Positions 1-7,296 of a stretch of 10,323 bases of DNA are shown one piece after another. This DNA is from Bacteroidia bacterium (lineage in GTDB: Bacteria; Bacteroidota; Bacteroidia; UKL13-3). A program made the position numbers and the translations under genes. Positions within the stretch are counted from its first letter, which is position 1. The number at the start of each line of letters is the position of its first letter. The DNA lies in contig JAKRSG010000244.1 of the NCBI GenBank assembly GCA_022402405.1, positions 1 to 10,323 of the forward strand. The letters are read 5' to 3'. The notes under the pieces are model-generated. The model saw only the letters and a program-made list of their open reading frames with translations, did no database searches and was not told where the DNA came from.

Positions 1-1
1 A

Positions 2-286
2 GAATGGCAAATAATTATCGTGTTAAAAGGGAGATATACCCAAATTGTAAACGTTGATGGCTCGGTTATATTTAATACTTCGGGCAATGCTTTGTTGGCA
101 ACAGCCGGCAGTGGCGATGTGTTAACCGGAATCATAACATCTTTCTTAGCCCAAGGCTTCACACCAATAGATGCAGCCAAACTCGGTGTAAATTGGCACG
201 GACAATTAGCAGAACGCCTCGCTCAAAAAAATTACCGTAACATACTTGCCTCCGATTTAATTGCAATTATGAATTGTGAATTATGA
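2..286 (+). CDS. nnrD: ADP/ATP-dependent NAD(P)H-hydrate dehydratase, C-terminal end (5' cut by window)
   Basis: This is the last 94 codons of a gene whose reading frame is open back to base 2, so the start lies outside the window. The family dehydrates damaged NAD(P)H hydrates using ADP or ATP and belongs to the ribokinase-like fold (YjeF C-terminal domain). The visible signature is the nucleotide-binding/catalytic stretch NALLATAGSGDVLTG, with the GSGD tetrad encoded at 107-118; its Asp is the presumed catalytic base. It is followed by the helix GIITSFLAQGF and by DAAKLGVNWHG, both usual for this domain. In many Bacteroidetes the domain is fused behind an NAD(P)HX epimerase domain, but that part cannot be seen here. 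The last codons (MNCEL, stop TGA 284-286) are written in sequence related to the repeat just downstream. The family call is firm; whether it is the fused form is unknown. Confidence 0.9.
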   Translation, partial: EWQIIIVLKGRYTQIVNVDGSVIFNTSGNALLATAGSGDVLTGIITSFLAQGFTPIDAAKLGVNWHGQLAERLAQKNYRNILASDLIAIMNCEL

Positions 287-350
287 ATGAAATGCAATTC
301 CCAAATTCATACTTCATAATTCATACTTCATAATTCATACTTCATAATTC
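278..350. terminator. Possible bidirectional hairpin terminator between convergent genes
   Basis: GAATTATGAA at 278-287 is perfectly complementary to TTCATAATTC at 341-350 and to two nearer copies at 313-322 and 327-336. A stem could therefore form from either transcript between the two converging genes. The stem is AT-rich and has no clean U-tract, so it is a weak candidate by intrinsic-terminator criteria; position is the main argument. Confidence 0.3.
304..350. repeat. 14-bp tandem repeat, 3.4 copies, at a convergent gene junction
   Basis: The unit AATTCATACTTCAT occurs at 304-317, 318-331 and 332-345 without mismatch, followed by the partial copy AATTC at 346-350. The reverse complement of its core, GAATTATGAA, stands at 278-287 at the very end of the upstream + strand gene, so that stretch can pair with any of three copies of TTCATAATTC (313-322, 327-336, 341-350). 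The repeat supplies the last five sense codons and the stop of the minus-strand gene ending at 328. The array may act as a bidirectional transcription end or may simply be replication-slippage DNA; the sequence does not decide. Confidence 0.85.
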
Positions 351-804
351 TCCTATAGTCATATTGCAAATCTTCATGCAATTTGGAAATGAGTTTATCT
401 ATTTTCTGAAACTGCCTTAGGTATAAATTGCTTAACACCGTTTGGTTTTTATATAGAGAAACAAATGGTTTTGTTTGTTGGCAAAAATAAATTAACAATT
501 CTATTTCTGTCTGAACCAAATCGCTATATCCTGCGTATTGATTGGTTAAACGAAGTGTTTTTCGGATTTGTTTGGTAGCTAAATATGAGCTGTTTTTAGG
601 AGTGTCTTTGAAGCGAGTATCGATAATGTTTTTTACTTTTTCTACGTAACTATCTTCATCATGCGCCTCAAATAATAAGTAATGCGTAAGTTCTTTATTT
701 ATCTTTTTAAACTTAGACAATCGCAAAATGATGCCGCTTAATTGGGGCGCTGATAAATGGGATAATTCTTTTTTTATACTCGAAATACTTTGTGTCTCTA
801 GCAT
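328..804 (-). CDS. Conserved-looking helical protein of unknown function (158 aa)
   Basis: I cannot assign a function. The protein begins MLETQSISSIKKELSHLS and is predicted to be nearly all helical, rich in Lys, Leu, Glu and Gln, with no signal peptide and no membrane segment, so it is probably cytoplasmic. Features that look family-like are the LRLSKFKKINKEL stretch (about residues 28-40), YLLFEAHDED (42-51) and TEIELLIYFC (99-108); I have the impression that similar proteins occur widely in Bacteroidetes, but this is memory and not a search. The ATG at 802-804 lies 5 nt behind the stop of the dipeptide epimerase gene, so the two are almost certainly co-transcribed. The C-terminus MKYEL and the TGA stop are encoded by the 14-bp tandem repeat, so the native C-terminus may have been altered by repeat growth. 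Confidence 0.8.
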   Translation of the reverse strand: MLETQSISSIKKELSHLSAPQLSGIILRLSKFKKINKELTHYLLFEAHDEDSYVEKVKNIIDTRFKDTPKNSSYLATKQIRKTLRLTNQYAGYSDLVQTEIELLIYFCQQTKPFVSLYKNQTVLSNLYLRQFQKIDKLISKLHEDLQYDYRRIMKYEL

Positions 805-809
805 CTTAT

Positions 810-1799
810 CTATTCCTTTTCATAAAAATATCCATCTTGCTCGTATAGCTTGTTAAAAGGTTCGTTGGCTACAATTAAACAGCCATCTAAATCTGCATAA
901 TCTACCAATGAACATAAGTCCCATGCACCTTTAATTCCGAGAGTAGTTTCTACCATACATCCAATCATACATATCATATTTCGTTTCCTAGCTTCTTGCA
1001 AAATGCGAATACCGTTTTGATAAGAACCAGCCTTCATTAACTTCATATTTACCCCATGAAATTGCTGCTCTATTTCATCAAAATTTGGTTCAGACAAAAC
1101 GCTTTCATCTGCCATAATAGGCAGTTTGGTGTACTTCTTTAAATGCTTGTATTCTTCGGTAAAATCAGCAGGCATGGGCTGTTCCACAAATAAAACAGGC
1201 AGGTCTTTTAATAACTCAGTAAATCTAATGAGCTCCTCAACATCTTTCCAAGCTTCATTGGCATCTATCATAATTTTAGGAGCACCCAAGGCCAAAACCT
1301 CTTTCACTAAATCTAATCCGCTCGCATCATTTACCTTTATTTTTATCTGTTTGAACCTATGCAATTGATGCTGCTTAAAAAAGGGCTTAAGTTCATGTAT
1401 TTCCATAATAGGTAAGGTATAACAACTGGCAACCTTACTGGGTTTAGAAATGTTTAAATACGAATGCATCTCTTGATTGGTATGTAGGCAATAAGCTTGA
1501 GTAAATGCAGAATTAAGACCGAATTTTAAGGCATTTGGAATGGTTTGCTTTTCAATAAATTTGTTTACATCTTGTTCGCTAAAAGGGAGTTGGTTCAACT
1601 CGTTAACAATAGTATTAAAGTATTGCTCTATGTTTTCTGGGGTTTCATTATACCTAATATTGGGAGCAATTTCACCTTTACCTATAGCCGAATCTGTTTT
1701 ACAGGTAACAATAAAATTCTCTTTATAAGCACTGCTATTCCTAGATATTTTCCAGGTGTATTTAAGTTCTAATTTAATCTTTTCTATGCTCCATTCCAT
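810..1799 (-). CDS. Dipeptide epimerase (L-Ala-D/L-Glu epimerase type), enolase superfamily
   Basis: A 329-residue enolase-superfamily enzyme of the muconate-lactonizing subgroup. The N-terminal capping domain spans roughly residues 1-120 and the TIM barrel follows. Visible active-site residues are the KxK acid/base pair K153/K155 (KIKVN), metal ligands D179 (IDANEAW), E206 (FVEQPMP) and D231 (ADES), and the opposite-face lysine in NMKLMKAG (K253). The D303-L-D305 pair near the C-terminus matches the DxD that binds the alpha-ammonium group of dipeptides in the Bacillus YkfB structure, which argues for a dipeptide substrate over o-succinylbenzoate synthase. The likely role is turning L-Ala-D-Glu from murein into L-Ala-L-Glu for peptide catabolism. 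It is the fourth gene of the minus-strand run, separated by 54 nt from the FAD enzyme upstream and by 5 nt from the unknown gene downstream. Exact dipeptide specificity is inferred. Confidence 0.88.
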   Translation of the reverse strand: MEWSIEKIKLELKYTWKISRNSSAYKENFIVTCKTDSAIGKGEIAPNIRYNETPENIEQYFNTIVNELNQLPFSEQDVNKFIEKQTIPNALKFGLNSAFTQAYCLHTNQEMHSYLNISKPSKVASCYTLPIMEIHELKPFFKQHQLHRFKQIKIKVNDASGLDLVKEVLALGAPKIMIDANEAWKDVEELIRFTELLKDLPVLFVEQPMPADFTEEYKHLKKYTKLPIMADESVLSEPNFDEIEQQFHGVNMKLMKAGSYQNGIRILQEARKRNMICMIGCMVETTLGIKGAWDLCSLVDYADLDGCLIVANEPFNKLYEQDGYFYEKE

Positions 1800-1853
1800 A
1801 CGGCAAAATAGGAGCTTATAGTTTAGGTATTGCGAATATTTTTACACCATAAG

Positions 1854-2927
1854 TTAAATCTGACTAGTGGAATAGAAAGAGTAAAATCGTTCTATAGATA
1901 CTTTTGGGTCGAGGCCAGTATTAGTATATACTGCCTCAAAAAAATGCTTGGCTAAAAAGGGTGCTTGTAACATTCCTTTGGTGCCTAAACCGTTAAAACA
2001 ATATAGGTTTTTAAGTAATGGATGTTCTCCTAAAATGGCTGCCCTGTCTCTTGTGGTAGGTCTAATGCCCGATTCTTGTTTGATAATTTCGTAGGGTAAA
2101 GTAAGTAGCTTTTCGAGTTTATCTATTAAGTTTTCTTTACCTGCTTGAGTAGGTTTTTCATTCTCAAAATCCCATTCATAAGTGGCGCCTACTTTATACA
2201 CATCATCGTATTGATGCACCAAATAGACTCCTTTTTTAAGTATGTATTGTTGATTTAATCCAACACATTTTATTTGTAAAACCTCTCCTTTACACAACTT
2301 GAAAGGTAGCCAATGAAAGTGTGGATTTTCTTGATATTGGTAACCCTCGCAGCTCACTACTTTCTCAAAATCATGATCGCGCCAACGCCATTCAATTCCT
2401 TGAGGTTTTATCTCTTGCCAATCTGCTTTTCGCCTTATTAAAACTCCTTTTTCTGAAAGATAATGCTGATAATCTTCTATCCATTCTTTAGTTTTTACCC
2501 AGCCAGAACCCAATACTTCAAAGGATCCAAATTCTTGGTTCAGGCCTTGTATTTCTATTTGGTTTGAACCTATAAAACGACTAAAATTAGATTTTTCTAA
2601 TTGAAGGGTAAAGTCGTTACTTTCTTTAATGTTTCCAAAGCTTTGTATGATGTTTGCAGATACTAAATAGTTTTTGCCAAGCAGTGTTTCGAACTCGTTA
2701 AACGATTCATGTAAACTTTCTAAAAGTTCTTGAACGCGCCAGTTAACCGTCATTCTTTTTCCACTTATTGGGTTAAACATGCCCGCAGCCACTTTGCTAC
2801 TTTTGTGCTCTGTTTCTTGGTCTATGATAAGGAAGCTTTTGCCTAATTTTTCGAGCTGTTGGGCTAAACATAATCCGGCAATTCCTGCGCCTATGATAAG
2901 AAAATCGTACTTGGTTTTTTGATTCAT
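1854..2927 (-). CDS. FAD-dependent oxidoreductase, DAO family, MnmC oxidase-domain-like
   Basis: A 357-residue enzyme of the D-amino-acid-oxidase/glycine-oxidase class. The Rossmann FAD site is at the N-terminus: IIGAGIAG with G13, G15 and G18, and D36 closing the second strand. The C-terminal FAD-binding region shows GIRPTTRDRAAILG (287-300) and GLGTKGMLQAP (313-323). The latter resembles the (A/G)LGSRGL..AP motif of the MnmC oxidase half more than the GHxxNG motif of ThiO glycine oxidases; that comparison is from memory. The gene starts 2 nt after the stop of mnmD, whose product performs the next step of the same tRNA pathway. I therefore infer that it may remove the carboxymethyl group from cmnm5(s2)U34 of tRNA as a free-standing MnmC1. 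Other DAO-type amine oxidases remain possible. No signal peptide is seen. Confidence 0.85.
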   Translation of the reverse strand: MNQKTKYDFLIIGAGIAGLCLAQQLEKLGKSFLIIDQETEHKSSKVAAGMFNPISGKRMTVNWRVQELLESLHESFNEFETLLGKNYLVSANIIQSFGNIKESNDFTLQLEKSNFSRFIGSNQIEIQGLNQEFGSFEVLGSGWVKTKEWIEDYQHYLSEKGVLIRRKADWQEIKPQGIEWRWRDHDFEKVVSCEGYQYQENPHFHWLPFKLCKGEVLQIKCVGLNQQYILKKGVYLVHQYDDVYKVGATYEWDFENEKPTQAGKENLIDKLEKLLTLPYEIIKQESGIRPTTRDRAAILGEHPLLKNLYCFNGLGTKGMLQAPFLAKHFFEAVYTNTGLDPKVSIERFYSFYSTSQI

Positions 2928-2929
2928 TA

Positions 2930-3607
2930 TTATTGGGGTTTACGGGCTCTAAGCATGTGTCTTTTGCCGGGCGGACCATCGATTCTTTCTACTTCAAATC
3001 CTACAGATTTTAGGGTTCTTCTTACCTCTCCTTTGGCAGTATACGTTACTAAAATTCCGCCAGGATACAGAGAGTTAAACATGCTTTTAAATACTTCTTC
3101 GCTCCATAGTTCTGCTTGTTTGTTGGGTGCAAAAGCATCAAAATAAATCAAATGATAATGGCTCTCGGGAGCTGTGTTTAATATGCTTTTGTTGATTTTT
3201 AATAACTCAAAATTGTTTGTTATCTTAACACTCTTATCCCATTCGCATTCGTGCATTTTTTTGAAATCTTGCTCATTTTGCTCGCTCCAATATTGCTGAT
3301 ATTCTAATGCCTGAACCAATGAATAGGATAGGGGAAGTGTTTCATAACTGTGATAGTTTATAGCCAATTTATGTTCTCTTGCTTCTAACAAACTTAACAT
3401 AGCATTTAAGCCGGTGCCAAAGCCAATTTCAAGTATGGAGGTTGAAATGGGTTTTTCATGTTCCCAAAAATAATGCAAACCTGAAGCTATAAAAACATGT
3501 TTACTCTCTTGATATGCTCCATAAATGGAGTGATAGGTTTCGTTTAATTCCTCTTGAAACAGGGTTTTTAGTCCTGCTGGATTACTAATAATACTCGGAT
3601 TGTTCAC
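2930..3607 (-). CDS. mnmD: tRNA (5-methylaminomethyl-2-thiouridine)(34)-methyltransferase MnmD
   Basis: A 225-residue SAM-dependent methyltransferase of the DUF752 family that adds the terminal methyl group of mnm5(s2)U at the wobble position of tRNA. The diagnostic N-terminal stretch ETYHSIYGAYQESKHVF (residues 23-39) is followed by SAM motif I, LEIGFGTGLNA (59-69), by YFDAFAPNKQAELWS (155-169), which carries the catalytic-site D157, and by the C-terminal GPPGKRHMLRA (211-221). It lacks the C-terminal FAD domain of E. coli MnmC, as usual for this phylum. The start is a GTG at 3605-3607 placed 1 nt after the TAA of the upstream gene (TAAAGTG), which suggests translational coupling; the protein length and N-terminus fit the family with this start. 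Confidence 0.93.
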   Translation of the reverse strand: MNNPSIISNPAGLKTLFQEELNETYHSIYGAYQESKHVFIASGLHYFWEHEKPISTSILEIGFGTGLNAMLSLLEAREHKLAINYHSYETLPLSYSLVQALEYQQYWSEQNEQDFKKMHECEWDKSVKITNNFELLKINKSILNTAPESHYHLIYFDAFAPNKQAELWSEEVFKSMFNSLYPGGILVTYTAKGEVRRTLKSVGFEVERIDGPPGKRHMLRARKPQ

Positions 3608-3608
3608 T

Positions 3609-4628
3609 TTAGTTTAATTGCAAATACATATAAATAGGAAGGTGATCACTGTACCCGTTTAAGTATTTTTTACCTCCAAATGTACGTTTCGGATTGCCTT
3701 TGTATTTTTCTTCTGTTTCTAACATCCACTCTTCTTTAAATGCCTGAGCCGATTGATCTACATAACTCAATTTACTTTTACCTTTAACCAAGTTTTGGTT
3801 CAGAATAAATTGATCTAAGAAATTCCAATTACCTCTGTGGTTATAGGATCCTTTGCCTTCTTTTACCAATTGAAACATTGGATTGTAAAAGTCGTTTTTA
3901 GTAACAGATTTTACGCTTTCTTTTGCTTTGAGATGCTCACTAATGCTAATATTATCTGGATGGTCGTTAAAATCTCCCATTAAAACAATATGTACTTTTG
4001 GATCTTTTTTCTGGATACTATCGCATAGGTGTTTTAGGTATTTGGCAACATAAATTCGCTTTGGCTCACTTTCTTTTTCTCCCCCTCTTCTGCTAGGCCA
4101 ATGGTTTACAAAAATGACTAACCTCGATTGATTTTTTAGGGTAAAATCTGCCATCAATAATCCTCTTGTAATGCTACCTCCAATGCTGTCGGGGTTAATA
4201 TCAAACAAGCGTGATTGAACCGAATTGACATGCTCTTTTTTATATAACAAAGCATTATCGATGCCGCGTTCATCTTTACTATCATGCCAAATATATTGAT
4301 AGGTTAAGCCTTTTTTGCCTAGTGTTTTGGTTAAATCGCCTACCACTAAATCATTTTCTACTTCGCACATGCCTAAGAAATCTGGACCTTTACCCTGATT
4401 TATTTGGGAAATTACAGAAGACATATTCGCTAATTTGTTATAATATTTTTCGCTATTCCATGCATATGTTCCTTGCGGCAAAAACTCTGAATCGTCTTTA
4501 TTAGGAGTATCTAAAGTGTCGAAAAGATTTTCTTGATTATAAAAACTTACACAAATTTTGCTTTGTGCCGTTAGCTGAACATCCAATAAAAACAAGATGT
4601 TTAATAGAATTAATATACGTAATTTCAT
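3609..4628 (-). CDS. Secreted endonuclease/exonuclease/phosphatase-family protein
   Basis: A 339-residue EEP-superfamily (DNase I-like) protein. Residues 1 to about 22 form a signal peptide (KLR, hydrophobic LILLNILFLL core, then LTAQ as a typical cleavage site), so the enzyme acts in the periplasm or outside the cell. Catalytic-fold residues are all visible: N34 in NQENLFD, E89 in MCEVEN, H176 in FVNHWPSRRGG, D219/N221 in MGDFND, and D328/H329 in SDHLP. This set indicates an active Mg-dependent phosphodiesterase or phosphatase, but the substrate (nucleic acid, phospholipid or other) cannot be read from the sequence. It is the first gene of the minus-strand run, with a candidate promoter directly in front and mnmD 1 nt behind. 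The function of a secreted enzyme at the head of a tRNA-modification gene run is not obvious. Confidence 0.9.
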   Translation of the reverse strand: MKLRILILLNILFLLDVQLTAQSKICVSFYNQENLFDTLDTPNKDDSEFLPQGTYAWNSEKYYNKLANMSSVISQINQGKGPDFLGMCEVENDLVVGDLTKTLGKKGLTYQYIWHDSKDERGIDNALLYKKEHVNSVQSRLFDINPDSIGGSITRGLLMADFTLKNQSRLVIFVNHWPSRRGGEKESEPKRIYVAKYLKHLCDSIQKKDPKVHIVLMGDFNDHPDNISISEHLKAKESVKSVTKNDFYNPMFQLVKEGKGSYNHRGNWNFLDQFILNQNLVKGKSKLSYVDQSAQAFKEEWMLETEEKYKGNPKRTFGGKKYLNGYSDHLPIYMYLQLN

Positions 4629-4632
4629 TTTT

Positions 4633-4661
4633 CAAAAATAGGTGGTTTGTGTTAAGGCAAA
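4633..4661 (-). promoter_or_regulatory. Candidate Bacteroidetes-type promoter for the minus-strand run
   Basis: On the minus strand TTTG (4661-4658) is followed after 17 nt by TATTTTTG (4640-4633), a full match to TAnnTTTG with accepted spacing. The G of the -7 element is only 4 nt from the ATG at 4628, so transcription would begin at or very near the start codon. No expression evidence is available. Confidence 0.5.
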
Positions 4662-4714
4662 TAATTTTAGTTAAAAAAAACTATTTTTAACGTTCCAAGT
4701 TTACTTTAGAAGGC

Positions 4715-5812
4715 ATGAACGGACATATATTCTCAAAATACATTCCTAAACCAGAGGAAGAAAAGGGCTTCGAACAACTTTTACATTTGTTCTTGCAGCT
4801 ACTTCAATATACCAACGGCGATGTGGCAGAGGCATTAGACTGGCTGAACCAACTCGATTTGCAGCATAACCTTACCAACAATGCTTATGGTATGGGTAAC
4901 TTTATTCAGGATTTAAAAGACAAAGGGTATATTCAAGAAAACCCTGTAGATGGGAAGTTTAATCCTACTTCAAAAACAAATCAAAGCATTCGTAAAAATA
5001 GTTTAGATGAGGTTTTTGGAAAGTTAAAAAAGGGTTCAAAAGGAAATCATACCATTCAGAAAAGTGGGTTGGGCGATGAGATAAACAGTGATATAAGACC
5101 ATATACATTCGGCGATTCTTTGGATCAAATCGATTTAAATACCAGCCTTAAAAATGCACAGATAAATCATGGAATTTCTGATTTTAAATTAACCGAGGAT
5201 GATTTGGCAGTTAGAGAACGAGATTATAAAACGCAAACATCCACCGTGCTTATGATTGATATCTCGCATAGCATGATATTATACGGTGAAGACCGCATTA
5301 CGCCTGCCAAAAAGGTGGCTATGGCTCTGGCAGAATTAATTAAAACTAGGTACCCAAAAGATACTTTAGACATTATCGTTTTTGGTAATGATGCTTGGCC
5401 AATAGAAATTAAAGATTTACCCTATTTACAAGTGGGTCCGTACCACACAAATACCTATGCTGGACTAGAATTGGCGCTGGAAATTCTTCGTAAAAAACGC
5501 AATCCGAACAAGCAAATTTTTATGATAACCGATGGCAAGCCAACTTGTTTAAAAGAAGGAAATGGGTATTATCAAAATAGCTTTGGACTAGATAGAAAAG
5601 TTATCAATAAAACTCTCAATATGGCCGCTCAAGCCAGAAGATTAAATATACCTATTACCACTTTTATGATAGCCAGCGATCCTTATCTTCAGCAATTTGT
5701 GCAGGAGTTTACCGAAACCAATAAGGGTAAAGCATACTACAGCAATCTCAATGGTTTGGGAGATTTTGTATTCGAAGATTTTGAAAAAAATAGAAAAAAG
5801 AAACTACGTTAA
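4715..5812 (+). CDS. VWA-domain protein, partner of the adjacent AAA+ ATPase
   Basis: A 365-residue cytoplasmic protein with no signal peptide or membrane helix. Residues 1-75 look helical (EQLLHLFLQLLQYTNGDVAEAL), residues 75-170 are polar and probably a flexible linker, and residues 175-350 form a von Willebrand factor A domain. The metal-ion-dependent adhesion site appears complete: D182-I-S184-H-S186 (MIDISHSM), T247 in HTNTYAG, and D273 in ITDG. This layout resembles the BchD/CoxE/MoxR-associated VWA proteins that work with AAA+ ATPases in metal insertion or complex remodelling. The gene stands 5 nt before the ATPase gene, supporting a functional pair. Whether it inserts a metal, and into what, cannot be told; no porphyrin or cofactor genes are in the window. 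AGAAGG at 4708-4713 ends 1 nt before the ATG, too close to be an ordinary ribosome site. Confidence 0.88.
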   Translation: MNGHIFSKYIPKPEEEKGFEQLLHLFLQLLQYTNGDVAEALDWLNQLDLQHNLTNNAYGMGNFIQDLKDKGYIQENPVDGKFNPTSKTNQSIRKNSLDEVFGKLKKGSKGNHTIQKSGLGDEINSDIRPYTFGDSLDQIDLNTSLKNAQINHGISDFKLTEDDLAVRERDYKTQTSTVLMIDISHSMILYGEDRITPAKKVAMALAELIKTRYPKDTLDIIVFGNDAWPIEIKDLPYLQVGPYHTNTYAGLELALEILRKKRNPNKQIFMITDGKPTCLKEGNGYYQNSFGLDRKVINKTLNMAAQARRLNIPITTFMIASDPYLQQFVQEFTETNKGKAYYSNLNGLGDFVFEDFEKNRKKKLR

Positions 5813-5817
5813 ACAGC

Positions 5818-7296
5818 ATGAATAAAAAGAAAAAGCCTCAAACTTTAGGCGAACTTATAAAATCAGGTTATACCCCTAAGAGTATTAAAACTGAAATGCG
5901 CGATAATCTCATTTCCGCACTTCAAAATGGCACTAATCCTTTTGAGGGAATTCATGGGTATGAAGAAACCGTTCTCCCACAATTGCAAACCGCAATTTTG
6001 TCTGAACACAATATCATTTTACTTGGATTGCGGGGTCAGGCAAAAACCAGAATTGCGCGCTTATTAATTAATCTTTTAGACGAAGAAATTCCATACATTA
6101 GTGGTAGCGAAATATACGATGATCCTATAAAACCAATCTCAACATTTGCTCAAAACACCATTGCCGAATTAGGGAATAAAACTCCTATATCTTGGCTGAA
6201 CCGAGCTGAAAGATACGCCGAGAAATTGGCTACTCCTGATGTATCTGTTGCTGATTTGATTGGGGATGTAGATCCTATAAAAGCAGCAAACATGAAGCTT
6301 CATTTTAATGATGAACGTGTCATTCATTACGGAATCATTCCGCGTAGCAATCGTTGTTTGTTTGTATTAAATGAATTACCCGATTTACAAGCAAGAATTC
6401 AAGTGGCTTTGTTTAATATTCTGCAGGAAGGGGATTTACAAATACGTGGTTTTAAATTCCGACTTCCATTAGATGTACAGTTTATTTTTACTGCCAATCC
6501 AGAGGATTATACCAATCGTGGTAGCATAGTAACGCCTCTTAAAGATAGGATAGATAGTCAGATTCTTACTCATTACCCAAAGACTATTGAACTAGCCAAG
6601 AAAGTAACATCTCAAGAAGCCCGTATAAGTGAGTCGCAGCGCAAAAATATTCTGGTGCCAGAAATACTCCTCGATCTCATAGAACATATTGCCATGGAGG
6701 CGCGCAACAGTGATTGGGTAGATCAAAAAAGTGGAGTGTCGGCACGTTTAACTATTAGTGCTCTCGAGAATTTGTATAGCACCGCCGAGCGTAGAATGTT
6801 GCTCAATAAGGATGCTAAAACGCAAGCCAGAATAAGCGATATTTTCGGGGTATTACCAAGCATAACTGGTAAGGTAGAATTGGTATATGAAGGCGAATTA
6901 GAAGGAGCTAAAAATGTGGCTCAAAACCTTATAGGAAAAGCAATTCGCACCTTGTTTTTAGAAAAGTTCTCCGATCCTGAAAAGGCCAAGAGAAGTAAAC
7001 AAGCAAACCCATATGCTACCATTCTAAATTGGTTCAATGATGGATATACTGTAAGTACTTTAAGTATGAGCAGAGATGAACATTATTTAAATACTTTGTT
7101 AACGGTAGAAGGCTTAGGCGAATTGGTAAAAGCAAAATATCCTGACGAAAGTCAAAGTGATAAGCTCATATTAATGGAGCTGCTTTTGCATGGGTTAGCA
7201 GAATGTAGTCAGCTAAGCCGAACCGATATTACGCGTGGCTATGAATTCTCCGATTTAATGAGTGGTGTATTCAAGGGAATGAAAGATTCTGAATAG
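5818..7296 (+). CDS. Mg-chelatase subunit I-like / MoxR-type AAA+ ATPase
   Basis: A 492-residue AAA+ ATPase. The nucleotide site is recognisable but altered: Walker A is G70-LRGQA-K76-T77 with Ala where GK is usual, and Walker B reads LFVLN185-E186 with Asn in place of Asp. Sensor 1 is N227 (TANPED), an arginine-finger-like segment is TPLKDR244, and sensor 2 is R310 in SGVSAR. The helix ELPDLQARIQVALFNILQEGD and the insert RYAEKLATPDVSVADLIGD place it with the magnesium-chelatase-like family that is also present in Actinobacteria, where, as I recall, NELPD is the common form. It therefore looks like a family trait and not decay. The C-terminal third (about 350-492) is helical and not assigned. 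It should act with the VWA protein encoded 5 nt upstream; the client is unknown. Confidence 0.88.
   Translation: MNKKKKPQTLGELIKSGYTPKSIKTEMRDNLISALQNGTNPFEGIHGYEETVLPQLQTAILSEHNIILLGLRGQAKTRIARLLINLLDEEIPYISGSEIYDDPIKPISTFAQNTIAELGNKTPISWLNRAERYAEKLATPDVSVADLIGDVDPIKAANMKLHFNDERVIHYGIIPRSNRCLFVLNELPDLQARIQVALFNILQEGDLQIRGFKFRLPLDVQFIFTANPEDYTNRGSIVTPLKDRIDSQILTHYPKTIELAKKVTSQEARISESQRKNILVPEILLDLIEHIAMEARNSDWVDQKSGVSARLTISALENLYSTAERRMLLNKDAKTQARISDIFGVLPSITGKVELVYEGELEGAKNVAQNLIGKAIRTLFLEKFSDPEKAKRSKQANPYATILNWFNDGYTVSTLSMSRDEHYLNTLLTVEGLGELVKAKYPDESQSDKLILMELLLHGLAECSQLSRTDITRGYEFSDLMSGVFKGMKDSE

Noticed and set aside
304..350. CRISPR-like array
   Set aside because: Units are 14 bp and directly abutting with no spacers; it is a plain tandem repeat.
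1126..1772. Open frames on the + strand opposite the epimerase gene
   Set aside because: They are short, overlapping, low-complexity hydrophobic or serine-rich frames antisense to a well-supported enzyme gene.
810..1799. Assignment as o-succinylbenzoate synthase (menC)
   Set aside because: The D303-x-D305 pair for binding the dipeptide ammonium group and the NMKLMKAG motif fit dipeptide epimerases better, and no menaquinone genes are adjacent.
1800..1853. Separate promoter for the dipeptide epimerase in the 54-nt gap
   Set aside because: Only a 7-base TATTTTG, one base short of TAnnTTTG, is present right before the ATG, with no TTG upstream at accepted spacing.
2797..3146. Open frames overlapping the mnmD/FAD gene junction on both strands
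   Set aside because: They are antisense or out-of-frame to two genes with clear family motifs and show no motif of their own.
4646..4669. Promoter for the VWA gene: TTTG at 4646-4649 with TAATTTTA at 4662-4669
   Set aside because: The spacing is only 12 nt and the last base of the -7 element is wrong. TACTTTAG at 4702-4709 is also imperfect and lacks a TTG at the right distance.
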